From Chitinophaga pinensis (GTDB lineage: Bacteria > Bacteroidota > Bacteroidia > UKL13-3): DNA of 5,755 nucleotides. Shown piece after piece: positions 3,689 through 5,755 of the stretch. Position 1 is the stretch's first letter. Every line of letters starts with the position of its first letter. The position numbers and the translations under genes are program-made. The notes below the pieces were generated by a model. The model worked only from the letters and a program-made list of their open reading frames with translations. It ran no database searches and was not told where the DNA came from. The stretch lies in assembly GCA_945875195.1 (NCBI GenBank), contig CAMCJW010000195.1, forward strand, positions 1 through 5,755, written 5' to 3'.

Positions 3689-5755
3689 ATGAAATCAATT
3701 TTTCTATTAATTATTCTAGTTTTTTGTTACTCACTGTCTTTTTCTCAAATTAATTCAAATTCTTTTACAGCCAAAACTGATTACACATCGGGAACAGGTA
3801 CCTCTAACCCTTCAGGAATTGTAGCTACTGATTTGGATAATGATAATAAACGAGACATAATTGTTGGTAATGTTGGTAGTTCAAGTATTTCCATATTCAG
3901 AAATACAACTATAGGAAGCAGCATATCCTTAGCAACTAAACTTGATTTTGCATCTTCAAATCCAGTAAACTTCATTTCAACAGCAGATTTAGATGGAGAT
4001 GGAAAAACAGATGTTTTGGCTTCTTCCAACTCCGGGGCGGCATTTTCAATTTTTAGGAATACAACTTCTACCATTGGCTCAATTACTTTTGGTACACGTA
4101 TAGATATAGTTGGTGTAGGAGGAGCTTATAATTTCGATATTGGTGATGTTGACGGAGATCTTAAGCCTGATTTAGTATGTATTAATTTTAATAATAGTAG
4201 TATTTCAGTATTTAGAAATACTAGTACCGTTGGCTCAATTAGTTTTGCCACCAGACAAGATATTACTAGTGGAAGTGCTCCAAGCTCACTAACTATATAT
4301 GATGTGGATGGAGATGGTAAGAATGATATTGCAGTCACATTATATTATTCTGCCCAAGTGGTAATATTTAGAAATACAACTACAACTGTAGGATCTCCTA
4401 CCTTTTTAAATACTGGATCGGTAACCACAGGTAGTTATCCTCATTTTATTAAAAGTGGAGATATAGATGGTGATGGAAAAAAAGATTTGGTAACTGGTAA
4501 TTTTTATGGCTATAATATTTCAGTTATAAAAAATAACTCTACAGGTATCAATAATTTTACATTTCAAAGTGCTCAAAATTTCTTTTCTGGTTCAGGATTA
4601 TCCTATTGCCAAGGTATAACAATTAATGATTTTGATAATGATAATAAATTAGATATTGGAGTATGTAATTATGGAAATAATAATATTACTGTTTTCAAAA
4701 ATACTTCTGTTATTGGAGTAATTAACTCATCTTCATTAGCTGCTCAAGTAAATTTTCCTGCCAATACCAATCCAACCTATTTATGGGCTGCAGATTTAAA
4801 TGGAGATTTAAAATCTGACATAATAGTTAGTAATTATGCTTCTAGCAACATCTCCATTTACCGCAATCAAATTATTGCCAATGAGCCAACAGTTGCTGCT
4901 AGTAATCTAAATATTTCAACCGTTTCATCTAGCTCTGTGCAACTTAATTTTACCAAAGGTAATGGCACCCGACGCATGGTGCTAGCTAGGCTTGGTTCTG
5001 CTGTGAATGCTTCCCCAGTTGATACTTATGCCTATGTTGCAAATAGTATATTCGGAAATGGAAACCAAATTGGTTCTGGGAATTTTGTGGTGTACAGTGA
5101 TACCGGAAATTCTGCTACCATTACCGGGTTAACTGCTGGCAATACCTACCATTTTTCGGTTATTGAGTTTAATGGAACTACTAACTACAGCAATTATCTT
5201 CAAACTCCAAAACTAGATGGAAGTACATTTTTAGGTAAAGTCCTTTTTTCTAAATCAAGTGGTAATTTAAATGATTTAGCCACTTGGGGGCCAAATTTAG
5301 ATGGAACAGGCACAGCCCCAACAAGTTTTGCAGATAGCAACACTGTTTATTATGTGTTAAATAATGCTACGCCTGCCGTTGGCGGTAACTGGATTATTGG
5401 TGGTAATAGAAGCTATGTGGTGTTTGGTGATGGTAGTATTGTTTACAATATCAATATACCTTCTTCAAATGGTATTGCTATTGATAGCATAGTGGTTAAA
5501 AATAATATCACACTATCTATTCAAGGTACTTTAGCCGTAAACAAATCTTTTTGGGAAAATGGCTCAACAGCCTTATACTATGGTAGTGCCGCTCAAACAA
5601 TTGTTTCTGGAGATTATAGCAATTTGCAAGTTGTTAGCGCCGCTAAAAATATGAGTGGTAATGTTCGGGTTAGAAATAATTTAACAATGACCGCCAGTAT
5701 CAATACAGATACTTTTACCTTAACTCTCGGAAACAGTGCTTTAAATCCAGGTTTA
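3689..5755 (+). CDS. Secreted FG-GAP/VCBS beta-propeller protein with FN3-like domain, 5' part
   Basis: The frame from ATG 3689 is open to the right edge: 689 codons, no stop. Residues 1-19 are a signal peptide (basic start, hydrophobic core, likely cleavage before Gln20 in SFSQ); Cys13 is not in a lipobox. Seven calcium-loop motifs DxDxDxxxD follow, starting at Asp48, 100, 153, 205, 258, 314 and 369, spaced 52-56 residues, each followed by a strand like SISIFRNT. Seven such FG-GAP/VCBS repeats predict a seven-bladed integrin-type propeller. Residues about 399-510 look like a fibronectin-III domain (SVQLNFTKGNG, ATITGLTAGNTYHFSVIEF). From about 523 a beta-rich region begins (SSGNLNDLATW; YYGSAAQTI at 630-638), similar to patterns in large Bacteroidota surface proteins. 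Export by the Sec system and perhaps the type IX system is inferred; a C-terminal sorting domain would lie outside the window. The role is probably adhesion or carbohydrate/protein binding, not proven. Confidence 0.9.
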   Translation, partial: MKSIFLLIILVFCYSLSFSQINSNSFTAKTDYTSGTGTSNPSGIVATDLDNDNKRDIIVGNVGSSSISIFRNTTIGSSISLATKLDFASSNPVNFISTADLDGDGKTDVLASSNSGAAFSIFRNTTSTIGSITFGTRIDIVGVGGAYNFDIGDVDGDLKPDLVCINFNNSSISVFRNTSTVGSISFATRQDITSGSAPSSLTIYDVDGDGKNDIAVTLYYSAQVVIFRNTTTTVGSPTFLNTGSVTTGSYPHFIKSGDIDGDGKKDLVTGNFYGYNISVIKNNSTGINNFTFQSAQNFFSGSGLSYCQGITINDFDNDNKLDIGVCNYGNNNITVFKNTSVIGVINSSSLAAQVNFPANTNPTYLWAADLNGDLKSDIIVSNYASSNISIYRNQIIANEPTVAASNLNISTVSSSSVQLNFTKGNGTRRMVLARLGSAVNASPVDTYAYVANSIFGNGNQIGSGNFVVYSDTGNSATITGLTAGNTYHFSVIEFNGTTNYSNYLQTPKLDGSTFLGKVLFSKSSGNLNDLATWGPNLDGTGTAPTSFADSNTVYYVLNNATPAVGGNWIIGGNRSYVVFGDGSIVYNINIPSSNGIAIDSIVVKNNITLSIQGTLAVNKSFWENGSTALYYGSAAQTIVSGDYSNLQVVSAAKNMSGNVRVRNNLTMTASINTDTFTLTLGNSALNPGL
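3830..4819 (+). repeat. Seven in-frame FG-GAP/VCBS calcium-loop repeats
   Basis: Repeat loops start at nucleotides 3830, 3986, 4145, 4301, 4460, 4628 and 4793. Loops 2, 4 and 5 have the classic DxDGDGxxD form, loops 1 and 6 read DxDNDNxxD, loop 3 DVDGDLKPD and loop 7 DLNGDLKSD. All keep most of the calcium-ligating positions. The linkers FRNT and VGSISF recur, and some bases are conserved: TTGGCTCAATTA appears at 4074 and again at 4230, exactly 52 codons apart, which suggests blade duplication. Confidence 0.9.

Noticed and set aside
3719..3730. Cys13 of the propeller protein as a lipoprotein cysteine.
   Set aside because: The preceding residues LVF do not form a lipobox (Phe at -1), and a normal cleavage site follows at SFSQ.
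4207..4222. Perfect palindrome AGTATTT-AG-AAATACT.
   Set aside because: It lies inside the propeller coding sequence, where it encodes the recurring SVFRNT strand; other copies of that strand lack the palindrome, so it is probably chance.
3781..4338. Minus-strand open frames of 97 and 70 residues opposite the propeller gene.
   Set aside because: They are antisense shadows of the Asp/Asn/Ser-rich repeat codons, with low-complexity, family-less translations.

Overview
The window looks like chromosomal DNA from a member of the Bacteroidota (Flavobacteriia or Chitinophagia-like; I cannot place it more finely). The evidence is AT-rich coding sequence, no obvious Shine-Dalgarno sequences, two intergenic TACATTTG boxes matching the Bacteroidota -7 consensus TAnnTTTG (one with a TTTG exactly 19 nt upstream), and a large secreted beta-propeller protein whose signal peptide ends in FSQ.

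Layout. Positions 1-351 hold the 3' end of an NlpC/P60 (C40) cell-wall peptidase. Positions 458-925 hold an AhpE/BCP-like peroxiredoxin with a promoter that carries two dyads and a strong hairpin terminator. Positions 1021-1212 hold tRNA-Arg(ACG) and tRNA-Leu(CAA). The first tRNA has an excellent promoter overlapping the peroxiredoxin terminator. A terminator-like hairpin fills the whole gap between the two tRNAs. A hairpin at 1217-1250 ends the tRNA unit and, on the other strand, the convergent glycan operon.

Positions 3572 down to 1249 on the minus strand are a tight three-gene operon, in transcription order: a TylF/MycF-like O-methyltransferase, a class I SAM methyltransferase, and a GT8 retaining glycosyltransferase. 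The last two genes are joined by a TTGA stop/start overlap. Together they look like a small module that adds and methylates sugars on a surface glycan. The target glycan is not visible here.

Divergently, from 3689 to the window edge, runs an uninterrupted 689-codon open frame with no stop in the window. It encodes a secreted protein with a signal peptide, seven FG-GAP/VCBS-type calcium-loop repeats (a predicted seven-bladed propeller), a fibronectin-III-like domain and the beginning of a beta-rich repeat region. It is probably a type IX-secreted or surface adhesin-like protein, but its C-terminus lies outside the window.

I found no mobile element, CRISPR array, toxin-antitoxin pair or clearly new system. 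The most interesting points are the arrangement of promoters, terminators and attenuator around the tRNAs, the TTGA-coupled start, the palindrome at the peroxiredoxin promoter, and the glycan-tailoring operon divergent from a surface propeller protein.
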